Assembly (NCBI GenBank): GCA_029260115.1
Contig: JAJDDW010000114.1
Span: 42,206 to 106,205, forward strand
Direction: 5' to 3'
Length of the DNA stretch: 64,000 nt
DNA from: Phycisphaerae bacterium
GTDB lineage: Bacteria > Planctomycetota > Phycisphaerae > UBA1845
Shown here: positions 18,255 through 28,392 of the stretch, piece after piece
Numbering within the stretch: the stretch's first letter is position 1
How the letters are laid out: every line of letters begins with the position of its first letter
Position numbers and translations under genes: made by a program
The notes under the pieces: generated by a model
Databases searched by the model: none
Told to the model about the DNA's origin: nothing
Seen by the model: the letters and a program-made list of their open reading frames with translations, nothing else

Positions 18255-19928
18255 CTAACGCCCTGGTATATTCACCCCGCGATCCTTCGCGATCTCGTCC
18301 GCTTTTTCATAGCCTGCATCCACATGGCGAATCACGCCCATCGCGGGGTCTGCCGTGAGGACTCGTTGCAGGCGGGCTGCGGCTTCTTTCGTACCGTCGG
18401 CGACGATGACCTGCCCCGCGTGAATAGCGTAACCAATACCCACACCGCCGCCATGATGAACGGAAACCCAACTCGCTCCGCATGCGGTGTTGACTAGCGC
18501 ATTGAGAATTGGCCAATCGGCAATGGCGTCTGAGCCATCCTTCATACCCTCGGTTTCGCGATTGGGCGAGGCGACGCTTCCACAATCCAAATGGTCCCGG
18601 CCAATGACAATCGGCGCGGTAATCTCACCGCTAGCAACCAAATCATTAAACACCAACCCCATCTTCGCTCGCTCGCCATAGCCTAGCCAGCAGATTCGCG
18701 CGGGCAATCCTTGAAAAGCCACCCGCTCACTGGCTAGCCGAATCCAACGGCAAAGATGTTCGTGCTGGGGAAAAGTTTCTAAAATCGCCCGGTCCGTGCG
18801 TTTTATATCATCCGGGTTTCCAGACAGCGCCGCCCAACGGAAAGGCCCTTGCCCTTCGCAAAAAAGCGGGCGGATAAACAGGGGCACGAAACCGATGATG
18901 TCGAATGCATTTTCTACGCCCACCAGCTTAGCTTGGCCACGAATGTTATTGCCGTAATCAAAGGTCACCGCACCGCGCTGCTGCATCTCAAGCATCGCAC
19001 GAACGTGTTCGCCCATGGTCCGCATGGATTCGGTGATGTACCGATCGGGATCGGTCTTGCGTAACTTGACTGCCTCACCAAAACTCATCCCGTTGGGCAC
19101 ATAGCCATCGAGGGCGTCATGGGCAGAAGTCTGGTCCGTGAGCATATCCGGCGTGATATCTCGCTTGATTAACGTCTGCAACACATCCGCACAATTACCG
19201 AGCAGGCCAACCGACAACGGCTGATTATTAGCTACGGCATCTGTCGTCCACTGCAGGGCTTCGTCTAAATTGTCAGTCCACTTATCAAGATAACGCGTTT
19301 GAATACGCCGCTCGATACGGGCCTTGTCCACTTCCACGCATAGACAAACACCTTCGTTCATCGTCACGGCTAAAGGTTGCGCACCGCCCATGCCGCCAAG
19401 CCCACCGGTCAATACCCATTTCCCCTTCAACGAACCGCTGTAATGCTGTCGGGCAGCTGCGCCGAAAGTTTCATACGTGCCCTGCAAAATGCCCTGCGTT
19501 CCAATATAAATCCAACTCCCCGCAGTCATCTGCCCATACATCGTTAGCCCCAAAGCTTCGAGCTTGCGGAACTCGTCCCAGTTACCCCAATGGGGTACGA
19601 GCATCGAATTCGAGATAAGCACGCGCGGGGCGTCCAGGTGCGTCATCACCACACCGACAGCTCGACCAGATTGCACGAGAAGCGTTTCGTCGTTTTCGAG
19701 TTGTTTCAAAGCGGTGACGATGCGATCGTAGTCGGGCCAAGATCGCGCGGCCTTCCCGCTTCCGCCATAAACAACAAGCTCAGCCGGGTTTTCTGCGACG
19801 TCTGGATCGAGGTTGTTCATTAGCATGCGCATCGCAGCTTCCTGTTGCCAGCCTTTACAACTAAGCGTTGAGCCGTGCGGTGCTCGAATAGTGCGAGATG
19901 ATTTTTGCGACGAGGCTGCGACTGTCAT
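18255..19928 (-). CDS. hutU: Urocanate hydratase
   Basis: 557 residues from the ATG at 19928; the TTG ten codons earlier has poorer support, while GGA lies before this ATG. The enzyme hydrates urocanate to imidazolonepropionate in histidine degradation, using NAD+ as electrophile. Seen: [11 protein letters not shown] near the N-terminus, [14 protein letters not shown] in the NAD-binding part, [16 protein letters not shown] with the conserved Cys, and [17 protein letters not shown]. Length is normal for the family. HutH, HutI and HutG are not adjacent, so histidine genes are dispersed; a folate cyclodeaminase/cyclohydrolase lies at 44.4 kb. Confidence 0.97.
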   Translation of the reverse strand: MTVAASSQKSSRTIRAPHGSTLSCKGWQQEAAMRMLMNNLDPDVAENPAELVVYGGSGKAARSWPDYDRIVTALKQLENDETLLVQSGRAVGVVMTHLDAPRVLISNSMLVPHWGNWDEFRKLEALGLTMYGQMTAGSWIYIGTQGILQGTYETFGAAARQHYSGSLKGKWVLTGGLGGMGGAQPLAVTMNEGVCLCVEVDKARIERRIQTRYLDKWTDNLDEALQWTTDAVANNQPLSVGLLGNCADVLQTLIKRDITPDMLTDQTSAHDALDGYVPNGMSFGEAVKLRKTDPDRYITESMRTMGEHVRAMLEMQQRGAVTFDYGNNIRGQAKLVGVENAFDIIGFVPLFIRPLFCEGQGPFRWAALSGNPDDIKRTDRAILETFPQHEHLCRWIRLASERVAFQGLPARICWLGYGERAKMGLVFNDLVASGEITAPIVIGRDHLDCGSVASPNRETEGMKDGSDAIADWPILNALVNTACGASWVSVHHGGGVGIGYAIHAGQVIVADGTKEAAARLQRVLTADPAMGVIRHVDAGYEKADEIAKDRGVNIPGR

Positions 19929-20027
19929 AGCGATAATTCCGTTTTTATAGCTTACCAAGCAATTCTTACACGACAGGTGATATTATAGGTGAGCATTTAC
20001 ACTTGAGGCAACTTGCGCATTGGCCAA

Positions 20028-20066
20028 CCCAAAAAACCGGCTAAATGGTGATAGTCCGGTTTGGGG
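20028..20066 (-). terminator. Rho-independent terminator downstream of the FHA gene
   Basis: Read on the minus strand, AAACCGG and CCGGTTT pair around a 15-base loop and the 3' arm runs into TTTTTT. It lies about 20 bases after the stop of the FHA gene and before hutU, separating the two minus-strand genes. Confidence 0.65.
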
Positions 20067-20084
20067 GCATCTGAATACGAGCAG

Positions 20085-20891
20085 TTAATCCGCCGTCGAT
20101 TCGAGATCAATCTTATCTACTAGCCCGGCATTATGTTGCGGACGAGACGGACCTGGGGCAGTGTTTTGGCTGGTATCTTGGGCCTTCATGTCGTAAGGGG
20201 AGTCGATGAGCCTTACGCGAAACCGCGCGTCACCGATTTGCAGCGTATCCTGATCTTCAAGAATTCTGAACATCGTCGCCTCATCGTTGACCAGCGTGCC
20301 GTTATGTGAATATAAATCCACAACGACAGGCCGTCCAAAATATCGCATCAACAAAGCATGCACACGCGATACACGATTATCATCAAGGTGAATATCGCAG
20401 CCCCCGCGCCGACCAATCAAACATACCACCCGGTTAGGCTGAAGAATTCTTTTCGAATCGAGATGTTCCAGGGCAACCACTACAGGCACGGGTTCTAATC
20501 CAAACTGATGCGCACCGGAATCGACATCGTGATCGTGAGGCTGCACAATATCAACGCGAAACGTCCAATGACCAACCTGCAGCATGTCACCATCAGTTAG
20601 CTGTTCATGCTCCATCTTCAAGCCGTTTAACCGCGTACCTAACTTTGATAATAGATCGATAGCGTATACATGCTCACCGTTATTCACAATGGCGACGTGC
20701 AGGGCAGAAACTTTTCGATGTGGCAGTACGATCTTACAACTTGGTTGTGATCCAATCGTAGTGACCAATCGACGGCACTCGATGTCGACCTTGTCGTCTG
20801 AGCCTGCGATGACCTTAAGCGTCACCCGCGGAGCAGACGCAGCAGCAATGGGTATCGAATCAGATGTCATAACGGCACCGAGCAAGCGCAT
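20085..20891 (-). CDS. Protein with two FHA domains
   Basis: 268 residues, cytoplasmic, no membrane segment. FHA domain 1 spans about 25-110 (TTIGSQPSCKIVLPHRKVSALHVAI ... DLLSKLGTRLNG) and FHA domain 2 about 135-225 (CLIGRRGGCDIHLDDNRVSRVHALL ... DLYSHNGTLVND). Both keep the core G-R/S, S-x-x-H and N/G-T pattern that binds phosphothreonine; domain 1 has GSQ where most have GR and KLGTRLNG in the last loop. Likely partners are Ser/Thr kinase substrates, not visible here. AGGAG lies five bases before the ATG. The C-terminal 35 residues are low-complexity. Confidence 0.88.
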   Translation of the reverse strand: MRLLGAVMTSDSIPIAAASAPRVTLKVIAGSDDKVDIECRRLVTTIGSQPSCKIVLPHRKVSALHVAIVNNGEHVYAIDLLSKLGTRLNGLKMEHEQLTDGDMLQVGHWTFRVDIVQPHDHDVDSGAHQFGLEPVPVVVALEHLDSKRILQPNRVVCLIGRRGGCDIHLDDNRVSRVHALLMRYFGRPVVVDLYSHNGTLVNDEATMFRILEDQDTLQIGDARFRVRLIDSPYDMKAQDTSQNTAPGPSRPQHNAGLVDKIDLESTAD

Positions 20892-20961
20892 ACTACTCCT
20901 GTGCTTTTTCGTAAGTACCCCTTACAAAGGATTTGGCCAGCGCCAAACTCCCAGCATATAC

Positions 20962-20990
20962 ATTATACCGAGCGAGGAACCTCGATTCCA
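20962..20990 (-). promoter_or_regulatory. Possible promoter and operator of the FHA gene
   Basis: On the minus strand TATAAT (plus-strand 20962-20967) lies 17 bases after GGAATC, a poor -35. The spacer contains the dyad CGAGG-TT-CCTCG (20973-20984), which could be an operator compensating for the weak -35. Confidence 0.3.
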
Positions 20991-21117
20991 GCTATTTCAG
21001 TAGAAAGTAGCCCTGCGCACGTCATTGTCGGCTTAGAATCGGGGCTAATTGAGTTGAGTAGCGATCGCACCCAGTCAAGCGGGTGTCACTACCGGTTAGC
21101 CGCAAATTGGCACAAAA

Positions 21118-21738
21118 TTATTTTCCGTCAATCTGGAGAAACTCGACCATATACTGGTCATACGCTTCCTGCCCAGTCGGAGAACTCAAGGAAAGGCCTA
21201 GCTCATTGATGACCTTAGTCCCCATCGGAATCCATTCTTGCCAGCAGCCTTGGCAAATATTGTCCGCCAGGGTGACACCCAACGCGCCCTTGAAAGGAGG
21301 CTTTTCGAGTTGTTGGTCAGGCCGGCCACACCGTGCGCAAGAGAAGCCCTCTTTAGAAGAGCCGTTACCAGATGACACCGCCTTGGGTGCAGTGTCTTGG
21401 GCAATTTCAGGAACAGCAGCCCCCCAGTCGCGCAGCAGTTTGATCATCGAATCCCGAGGCATGACATCGCCTTGCTTATCGGCAACCGCAACGCCTTTAG
21501 TAACGACTTCCACGGCTTTATCTTTTTGCTCAGCCCCGGCTGCGGCCTCACCAAAAAGCTGATAGGCTTTGCTCATGGTAGGCTTGAGTTGTATGACGCG
21601 ATCTAACGAAACCATCGCCTCCGCAAATTGACCGGCTTCCAATAGCGCCTTGCCCAGACTAAAGTGCCCGAGTTCATTGTTAGGGTCTGCCTCTGCCATT
21701 TGTTTGAATTGTTGTATCCGCGGGTCTACGCTCATCAT
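21118..21738 (-). CDS. TPR protein fused to a YggX-like Fe(II)-trafficking domain
   Basis: 206 residues. The N-terminal half (about 5-80) has two TPR units (ELGHFSLGKALLEAGQFAEAMVSLDRVI; KAYQLFGEAAAGAEQKDKAVEVV). After a Ser/Gly linker the C-terminal 75 residues match the YggX family layout: CARCG, PPFKGALG, ICQGCWQEWIPMGTKVINELGL, then QEAYDQYMVEFL. YggX proteins protect iron-sulphur clusters and are linked to iron handling. Here the usual single N-terminal Cys is a CxxC pair and a second CxxC occurs, giving four Cys that could bind zinc or iron. The gene follows apgM by 90 bases on the same strand. Confidence 0.82.
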   Translation of the reverse strand: MMSVDPRIQQFKQMAEADPNNELGHFSLGKALLEAGQFAEAMVSLDRVIQLKPTMSKAYQLFGEAAAGAEQKDKAVEVVTKGVAVADKQGDVMPRDSMIKLLRDWGAAVPEIAQDTAPKAVSSGNGSSKEGFSCARCGRPDQQLEKPPFKGALGVTLADNICQGCWQEWIPMGTKVINELGLSLSSPTGQEAYDQYMVEFLQIDGK

Positions 21739-21827
21739 TCGCTCACTTTCCTAGCTACCAAAAATTACCTCAAGCTCCGTTAGGGATTGTACTTCGCCAA
21801 CGATCAAAACGTCTAGCGGGAATGGCC

Positions 21828-23015
21828 CTAATGACGAAGAAAAAACTCCAGCAGTTCATGTCCTGGGTTAATCTGCAGGTCACTGTCGCAGGCATTAGCC
21901 TCAGAAAACGGTCGATTTAGTACCGTGTTAATCAAATGACCAGCCAGGCAAAACGGCGGCGGGGTCATGGTGTGAACCCGGCTGCCCACTGGGGTAGGAT
22001 GATCCGGCGCTATCATAATGCGCCACGCATCATACGCACGTAGCTTCTCCAACAACGGGCCAACAATGTGAGTATCAATCTGTTCAATGGCCGCCACTTT
22101 CGCCGCGGCGTCCCCCTGATGCCCGGCTTCGTCCGGCGCTTCGATGTGAACAACGACAAGATCGTACTCATCGACCGCCTCGACGGCCGCGGCCCCCTTC
22201 GCGGCATAATCGGTATCCAAATATCCCGTCGCACCTGGAACGTCGAGCACCGTCAGACCAGCACACGACGCAATACCACGTATCAAGTCCACGGCTGCGA
22301 TGCACGCACCGCTGATGCCAAAACGCTTCGTCATCGGCTCTAAACTCGCGGGCTTTCCATAACCCCATAGCCAAATGTCGGTGACAGGATTTTCGCCCAG
22401 GTCGCGCCGCACATTGTTCACCTCATGTTCAGCCAATATCTCATGCGCCTTAGCCATGATTTGGGCCAACTTATGTGCCCCTTTTCCCTTGGGAAAATGC
22501 TTGGCTACTGCTTGACCAGGAATATCATGCGGCGGCGTACACAACGCTTTCATCTCGGCGATGTCGCTGGCTACCATTAAGTTGCGATATGAAACCCCGG
22601 CATGAAACACGCACTCCGATTGGCCTAGTTGTTGGTTCAAATCGCTGATGAGTTGACGGGCTTCGCTATCGCCAATGTGCCCAGCCGTGAAATCTTCCAT
22701 CACGCCATCGACAATGGTCACGAAATTACAGCGAAAAATGAGTTGATCCGCAGCGGCAGACACGCCACGCGCGACCGCTTCCAACGGCGCTCGGCCTGGA
22801 TAGCAAGTGTGCGGATCATAGCCCATTAGTGACAACGTAGCCACGTCACTTCCCGGACTAAACCCTTCTGGCACGGTCACCACGCACCCTTGCCGCCCGT
22901 GAATAGAAACCCAATCGATGTTTGGCGTCTGGGCAAAAGCCAAGGGTGTGAGATCGTTCAACGCCGCAATGGGTTCATCAGCGGCCCCATCTGGTAATAC
23001 AATGACAAATTTCAT
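21828..23015 (-). CDS. apgM: 2,3-bisphosphoglycerate-independent phosphoglycerate mutase, archaeal (ApgM) type
   Basis: 395 residues, alkaline-phosphatase superfamily. It interconverts 3- and 2-phosphoglycerate in glycolysis. Seen: VLPDGAADEP with the first metal Asp near residue 8, GFSPGSDVATLSLMGYDP with the catalytic Ser near 56, HIEAPDEAGHQGD near 270-282 and IAPDHPTPVGSRVHT near 334-348. These match the ApgM group and not the longer GpmI. It lies between priA and the TPR-YggX gene on the same strand. Confidence 0.94.
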   Translation of the reverse strand: MKFVIVLPDGAADEPIAALNDLTPLAFAQTPNIDWVSIHGRQGCVVTVPEGFSPGSDVATLSLMGYDPHTCYPGRAPLEAVARGVSAAADQLIFRCNFVTIVDGVMEDFTAGHIGDSEARQLISDLNQQLGQSECVFHAGVSYRNLMVASDIAEMKALCTPPHDIPGQAVAKHFPKGKGAHKLAQIMAKAHEILAEHEVNNVRRDLGENPVTDIWLWGYGKPASLEPMTKRFGISGACIAAVDLIRGIASCAGLTVLDVPGATGYLDTDYAAKGAAAVEAVDEYDLVVVHIEAPDEAGHQGDAAAKVAAIEQIDTHIVGPLLEKLRAYDAWRIMIAPDHPTPVGSRVHTMTPPPFCLAGHLINTVLNRPFSEANACDSDLQINPGHELLEFFLRH

Positions 23016-23126
23016 GAAAAATTTAACGCGTTAAAACTTCTTAACTACGTGCGAGCTACAGCCCGTAACTCTAAAACATCTTAATGTTCCAGGCAAACTC
23101 CGGCTAGATGGGCCTCATTTTCGGCA

Positions 23127-25424
23127 TCAAGAAAAAGACACCGGATCAACATCCACAACCAGCGACTTCGCCTTAGAGAACAAGCACTTCTGCTCACGTA
23201 GCGCCTTCATCAGCCTTCGCAAGTCCGACGCATTAGCCGTGCGTACGATGGCATCGTAGCGATATAAGTTGCGAATCCGGGCCATCGCACAAGCGTTTGG
23301 GCCTAACACCTCCGCGCCGGCTAGCGCCATGTCCGTAAGCACAGCCTGAATCCTACACACCACCACATCTGTTTCATCCCTGGCTATCTCCTCGCGCGGA
23401 TGCGATAAGATGAACCTCACAATCCGCGAAAACGGAGGCAGCGATGCGCGTTGGCGCACTGCTAATTCGTTTTCCGCAAAGGTATCATAATCATGAGTTA
23501 GCGCAGCGCGCATAGCAGGCAACTCGGGAACCGTTGTTTGCACCACCACTTGGGCATCACCCTCAGCCCGGCCTGCCCGACCAGCCACTTGTGTCACGAG
23601 CTGGAAAAGTCGTTCATTCATACGAAAATCTGTCGCATAGCCCGACGGGTCAGCGTCCACCACGCCAACGAAGCTAACATGCGGAAAGTCCAAACCCTTC
23701 GCGATCATCTGCGTACCGATCAACACATCAATCTCACGATCCTGAAACTGCTTCACGATACGCTCGTATTCGCTACGGTGTGTCATCGTATCGCTATCTA
23801 CACGTGCGATTATTGCCTCAGGAAAAAAACCACGCACGTCATCTTCCAGTCGCTGCGTACCAAAGCCAACTTGTTGTAGCTGCTGCCCGCAAGACGGATT
23901 AGTACAAATCGTAGGGATGGGCGTTCGCAAATTGCAATAATGACAACGACATTGCTTCGAGGCTGCATGCACGACCATGCCAACTTGGCAACTCGGGCAG
24001 GTGACGCGGGATTTGCACGTCGGACAAAATACGCGATACGCAAACCCACGGCGATTGAGTAACATCATAGCCTGTTGTTTGCGAGCTAGCGTTTCGCCAA
24101 GCAAGCGGTGCATCGACCGGGAAAGCAGCACAGGCTGTTTACATTCCGCCCATTCGTCGCGCATATCGATCACATGAATTTTCGGTAGCGACAGCGACAT
24201 GACACGAGAGGGCAATACCTGCAAATGATAATCAGGGCGCGTGCGTGCATGGAAAAAAGTTTCTAGAGAGGGCGTAGCAGACCCCAGCACGATGGGAATT
24301 TTGTGCAAGTTGGCCCGCATAATCGCGACGTCACGCACATGAAAACGCGGCGTTTGCAGGTTTTTATAGCTTGGTTCTTGCTCTTCATCTACGCAAATTA
24401 GACCCAAATTGGGACACGGCGCAAACACGGCACTGCGCGTCCCGATCACAACTTTCTTATCGCCCATAGCCACGCGTCGCCACATGATCGACCGCTGCGA
24501 CCCCGTTAGCCCGCTATGGAAAAGCGCTACATCCGGCAAACGATGCAATAGTCGAGACACCAACTGCGTAGTGAGCACAATCTCCGGCACGAGAAGAATG
24601 GCCTGTTGCCCCCGGGCTAACGCCCGACGAATGGCGTGGATGTAAACCTCCGTCTTCCCGCTACCGCTGACCCCATGCAACAACATCACACCAAATTCGT
24701 TTCCCTTAGCCATCTTCTCGACATGGTCGCAGGCTGCCTGCTGATCGTTATTAAGCGTAAACTCTGGATCAATTTGCTCGATAAACGCATCGTCTAGCTC
24801 GGGTAGCTCCTTCCGCGTCTCAACAGACACCCAACCATTCTTCACCAATGCCGCCAATACGCTCGCCCCCGCGCCGACGTGTTTCAGTAAAGCATTCACC
24901 AACATCGGCTGATGTGCCTGCTGTAACGATTCGAGTATCGCCCGCCGCTTTGCGCTTATGCTGGCTCGCTCATCGATTTCGTCAAGTGGCGTCACCAGCT
25001 TGGCATAACGCACCGAGCGCAGTCCCGACTCTTTCCGAACTGCTTCCGGAAGCATAGCTTTTAACGCCAGGCCCCACGCACAGGAATAATGACGACTAAT
25101 CTGTTTCCCTAACGCGATGAGCTTTTCGCTGAGAAATGTTTTTTCATCGACGCATTTTTCGATGGATCGCAGGGTAGAATCCCAAAACTTTTTATCCAGG
25201 CTGACAACAAATCCTTCAACCTCTCGCCCGCGCTTGCCAGTCTGCACCAATACTCGCTGACCAATTTCTATCCCCTCATCCATACTTTCTGGCACGTTGA
25301 AATGATAGGTTTTATCCGTCGCAAGAATCGGCGCGACCTCGGCCACCAGACCCTCACTCTGCTGACCCTGCTCTATCCAAAGGAACTCGTTGGATTGAGA
25401 TATGATTGAAGAGTCTCCAGCCAT
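23127..25424 (-). CDS. priA: Primosomal replication protein PriA (helicase)
   Basis: About 765 residues from the ATG at 25424; the frame extends to 25553, but that extra part does not resemble PriA. A superfamily 2 DNA helicase that reloads the replisome at stalled forks. Seen in order: the N-terminal DNA-binding region with YHFNVPESMDEGIEIGQRVLVQTG, Walker A GVSGSGKTEVY, DEEQ box (CVDEEQEPSYK), GSATPSLETF, eight zinc-ligand Cys (FCPTCKSRVTCPSCQVGM, CRCHYCNL, CTNPSCG), GTQMIAKGLDFPHVSFVGVVDAD and VAGRAGR. All helicase motifs look intact. Confidence 0.96.
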   Translation of the reverse strand: MAGDSSIISQSNEFLWIEQGQQSEGLVAEVAPILATDKTYHFNVPESMDEGIEIGQRVLVQTGKRGREVEGFVVSLDKKFWDSTLRSIEKCVDEKTFLSEKLIALGKQISRHYSCAWGLALKAMLPEAVRKESGLRSVRYAKLVTPLDEIDERASISAKRRAILESLQQAHQPMLVNALLKHVGAGASVLAALVKNGWVSVETRKELPELDDAFIEQIDPEFTLNNDQQAACDHVEKMAKGNEFGVMLLHGVSGSGKTEVYIHAIRRALARGQQAILLVPEIVLTTQLVSRLLHRLPDVALFHSGLTGSQRSIMWRRVAMGDKKVVIGTRSAVFAPCPNLGLICVDEEQEPSYKNLQTPRFHVRDVAIMRANLHKIPIVLGSATPSLETFFHARTRPDYHLQVLPSRVMSLSLPKIHVIDMRDEWAECKQPVLLSRSMHRLLGETLARKQQAMMLLNRRGFAYRVFCPTCKSRVTCPSCQVGMVVHAASKQCRCHYCNLRTPIPTICTNPSCGQQLQQVGFGTQRLEDDVRGFFPEAIIARVDSDTMTHRSEYERIVKQFQDREIDVLIGTQMIAKGLDFPHVSFVGVVDADPSGYATDFRMNERLFQLVTQVAGRAGRAEGDAQVVVQTTVPELPAMRAALTHDYDTFAENELAVRQRASLPPFSRIVRFILSHPREEIARDETDVVVCRIQAVLTDMALAGAEVLGPNACAMARIRNLYRYDAIVRTANASDLRRLMKALREQKCLFSKAKSLVVDVDPVSFS

Positions 25425-25613
25425 GTAATCGCCCAGCATGTGCAAAAAACAAAAGAGCAAGTTCCAAAGGCGTATTCTAGCAGAGAATGAGTTAAAAATC
25501 CGCCCTGTTGAGAATAAACCCCTCACTGCGCTTGAACAAATTGCAGCCTGCAAATACCTTAGCCTCAGAAATAGTATTCAGGGCGTAGTCGCCGACTTTC
25601 AAGGGAATCAGCC

Positions 25614-27122
25614 ATGCCAACATCATCAGAAATCGTCCGTGTCCGCTTCGCCCCATCGCCCACGGGCTATCTTCATATTGGCGGCGCAAGGACCATGCTC
25701 TTCAATTGGCTCGTCGCCCGAAAAGCGGGTGGCTGCATGGTATTGCGTATCGAGGACACAGACCAAGCCCGCCATGTGGAAGATTCCTTGCAAAAAATTC
25801 TCGACGACTTACGCTGGCTTGGCCTCACCTGGGACGAAGGCCCCGAGGCTGGCGGCGACTATGGGCCATACTTCCAGAGCCAACGGCTCGACATCTACAA
25901 CCAATACATGCAGCAGCTACTAGACGCGGGGCAGGCCTACTACGCCATGGAATCACCGCAAGAATTGGACCGCATGCGCGAAATCGCCAAGAAAGAGCAA
26001 GGCGGATTTCGATATCCCCGCCCTGACCCACTCCCCACCATCGAGCAAGGCCAGCTTGCCATGCGCGAGGGCAGGAAGGTGGTCGTGCGATGCAAAATGC
26101 CCGACGAAGACATCACCGTTCACGACAGCATCCTCGGCGACGTCACCCTTACCGCCGATCAGTTCGAGGATTTCATTATTCAAAAAAGTGATGGTTTTCC
26201 TACTTACCACTTCGCCTGTGTTGTCGACGACGCCCTGATGAAAATCACCCACGTCTTGCGGGGCCAGGAACATCTAATGAATTCGCACAAACACGTCGCG
26301 CTGCAACATGCACTGGGCTTCCCCACGCCAATCTATGGCCACATGCCTGTCATATTCAATCTTGATGGGTCCAAAATGAGCAAACGAGATAAGGAAAAAG
26401 CGATCAAAGCCGGTCTCGCGCCACCAGAGATTGAGGTCCATGACTTTCGTACTGCAGGATTTCTGCCCGAGGCCATCCTAAATTTCATCGCTCTGCTCGG
26501 CTGGAGTACCGGCGACGACCAGGAAGCGTACACCCTAGACGAACTTACGCAGGCGTTTTCGATGGAACGTATAGGCAAGACCAATGCCAAATTCGACCGG
26601 GCGAAGCTACTTTCGTTCAACACCGATTGGGCGGCCCGCCTGCCCGAGCCACTGCTACTAGAGCGTCTAAAAGATTACGCCACGATCAACAATCTTCCCA
26701 TTTGCAGCGCAACCGACGACCTACTTTTGCGCCTGCTACAGGCCTGCGCCGGATTTCGCACCTTTGCAGACTTGCAAAAGAAGATCGGCTTTCTATTCAT
26801 CGAAGACGAAGCCATCGAATTTGATCCCAAAGCTGTCAAAAAAGTGCTCGCTAAAAACGACAATGCGGGGTTTTCGATATTAAATCAAACGCTGACTAAG
26901 CTGGATGCCTTGGAAGACTGGACGAAGTCGCCGATCGAAGATTTAGTCAACGATTTATGCGAATCACTAGATACTAAAATGGGCAACGTCGCCCAACCCA
27001 TACGCGTAGCCGTCTCCGGCTCGACAGTAAGCCCACCCATCGGTGAAACGCTAGAGCTGCTTGGAAAAGATAAAACACTAATCCGCATCAGAAAATGTCT
27101 GAAACTACACGTAGCGGTGTAA
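25614..27122 (+). CDS. gltX: Glutamyl-tRNA synthetase
   Basis: 502 residues, class I synthetase charging tRNA-Glu (possibly also tRNA-Gln if an amidotransferase is present). The HIGH motif appears as HIGG near residues 22-25 in RFAPSPTGYLHIGGARTMLFNW. VLRIEDTD follows, and the KMSKR motif in GSKMSKRDK lies near 254-258. The anticodon-binding C-terminal half is present. Divergent from priA with about 190 bases between the two starts, and convergent with purC after a 25-base gap. Confidence 0.97.
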   Translation: MPTSSEIVRVRFAPSPTGYLHIGGARTMLFNWLVARKAGGCMVLRIEDTDQARHVEDSLQKILDDLRWLGLTWDEGPEAGGDYGPYFQSQRLDIYNQYMQQLLDAGQAYYAMESPQELDRMREIAKKEQGGFRYPRPDPLPTIEQGQLAMREGRKVVVRCKMPDEDITVHDSILGDVTLTADQFEDFIIQKSDGFPTYHFACVVDDALMKITHVLRGQEHLMNSHKHVALQHALGFPTPIYGHMPVIFNLDGSKMSKRDKEKAIKAGLAPPEIEVHDFRTAGFLPEAILNFIALLGWSTGDDQEAYTLDELTQAFSMERIGKTNAKFDRAKLLSFNTDWAARLPEPLLLERLKDYATINNLPICSATDDLLLRLLQACAGFRTFADLQKKIGFLFIEDEAIEFDPKAVKKVLAKNDNAGFSILNQTLTKLDALEDWTKSPIEDLVNDLCESLDTKMGNVAQPIRVAVSGSTVSPPIGETLELLGKDKTLIRIRKCLKLHVAV

Positions 27123-27147
27123 TCGTAAACACCTGACGCCTATCGCA

Positions 27148-28053
27148 TTATACGCGAATCAACCGATTCACCACGTCCGCATATTTAGCTGACGTGTTTC
27201 GGACGATCTCGTCGGGAAGCTGAGGTCCAGGCGGGGTCTTGTCCCACGTACCCGCTTCGACGAGCGTAGTAAGATAATTACGCACATATTGTTTGTCGAA
27301 GCTGTCCTGATCGCGACCAGACTCATATTTATCAGCGGGCCAAAAGCGCGACGAATCCGGCGTGAGCACTTCATCAATTAGATAATACTCGCCATTAAGT
27401 TTTCCCCACTCAAACTTGGTGTCCGCGATGATAATCCCACGTTTACGCGCATAGTCCGCAGCCTTGTTGTATAACGCGATGCTCCGATCGCGCAGCTCCT
27501 TCATGCAAGACGCGCCCACGAGTTCGCTGGCACGTTCAAAGGAAACATTTTCATCATGACCAACATCTTCTTTAGTCGCCGGGGTAAAAATCGGCTCGGG
27601 TAGTTGTTGGCACTGTTGTAAACCTGCAGGTAAATCGATACCACACACTTGGCCGGTATTGAGATAATCCTTCCACCCTGATCCTGTGATGTATCCACGA
27701 ACAACAAATTCGATAGGCACGACCTCAGTCTTGATGCACCGCATCGTCCGACCTTGCAATTGCGGCAGATATGCATCCAGGCCTGGGGGCGCAGTATTTT
27801 GAATCACTTCTATCAGGTGATGAAGTATATCGCCCTGAAAAAAGTCGAACCAAAAATTGGAGACGCTCGTCAGCATCATTCCTTTTTGAGGTATCGCAGT
27901 AGGAAGAACCACGTCGTAAGCGCTGATACGATCCGTAGCTACGAGCAATATTTCGTCACCAAGATCGTAAATATCCCTCACTTTGCCTCGGCGAACAGGG
28001 ACATCTGCAATTTGGGTCTCTGTCACGATTTGCGGTGCATTCAATCTGGTCAT
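27148..28053 (-). CDS. purC: Phosphoribosylaminoimidazole-succinocarboxamide synthase (SAICAR synthetase)
   Basis: 301 residues from the ATG at 28053, which has AGGG about eight bases upstream; the frame runs nine codons further without a ribosome site. It joins CAIR and aspartate with ATP in purine synthesis. Seen: RRGKVRDIYDLGDEILLVATDRISAYDVVLP near residues 19-50, VEFVVRGYITGSGWKDY, DEVLTPDSSRFWP, and SFDKQYVRNYL. The length fits the longer, yeast-like PurC form. No other pur gene is adjacent. Confidence 0.96.
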   Translation of the reverse strand: MTRLNAPQIVTETQIADVPVRRGKVRDIYDLGDEILLVATDRISAYDVVLPTAIPQKGMMLTSVSNFWFDFFQGDILHHLIEVIQNTAPPGLDAYLPQLQGRTMRCIKTEVVPIEFVVRGYITGSGWKDYLNTGQVCGIDLPAGLQQCQQLPEPIFTPATKEDVGHDENVSFERASELVGASCMKELRDRSIALYNKAADYARKRGIIIADTKFEWGKLNGEYYLIDEVLTPDSSRFWPADKYESGRDQDSFDKQYVRNYLTTLVEAGTWDKTPPGPQLPDEIVRNTSAKYADVVNRLIRV

Positions 28054-28392
28054 GAGTATGGCCCTATCGCTAAAGTACATATAAAACGTCTAGTCTCGCC
28101 CACCCCTAACTACTCCCGCCCGACTTGGGGGCAGACACACGAACGATAAGCCGTCCGAGGGGCGAAAATACGCTGGTTCTTGGCCAGCACGGACAGCCAT
28201 GCTAACGCAATATTCTCAAAATGGGAGCGCTTTTTGCAACTATGCCGACTAAATCATTTGGGAAACCAGCCTGTCCGCGCTCGACGATGCCAAAACGATT
28301 TGCCATAATGGGCATGATAGCAGGTGTGTGGTTATGATGGCCGCTTAGACCGAATGTCGCCGCGAGAGATTTCAGCTATACTTAGGCTTATT
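28054..28392. other. Intergenic region of about 340 bases between divergent purC and the GH10-fold gene
   Basis: I see a short GCTGG/CCAGC stem-loop near 28171-28187 and little else. No RNA gene could be recognised, no long frame is convincing, and no good promoter match stands out. The GH10-fold frame is open back to a GTG at 28324 inside this gap. Confidence 0.5.

Noticed and set aside
28140..28260. Possible small structured RNA between purC and the GH10-fold gene
   Set aside because: Only one five-pair stem-loop is visible, and the signature of SRP RNA, RNase P RNA or tmRNA is absent.
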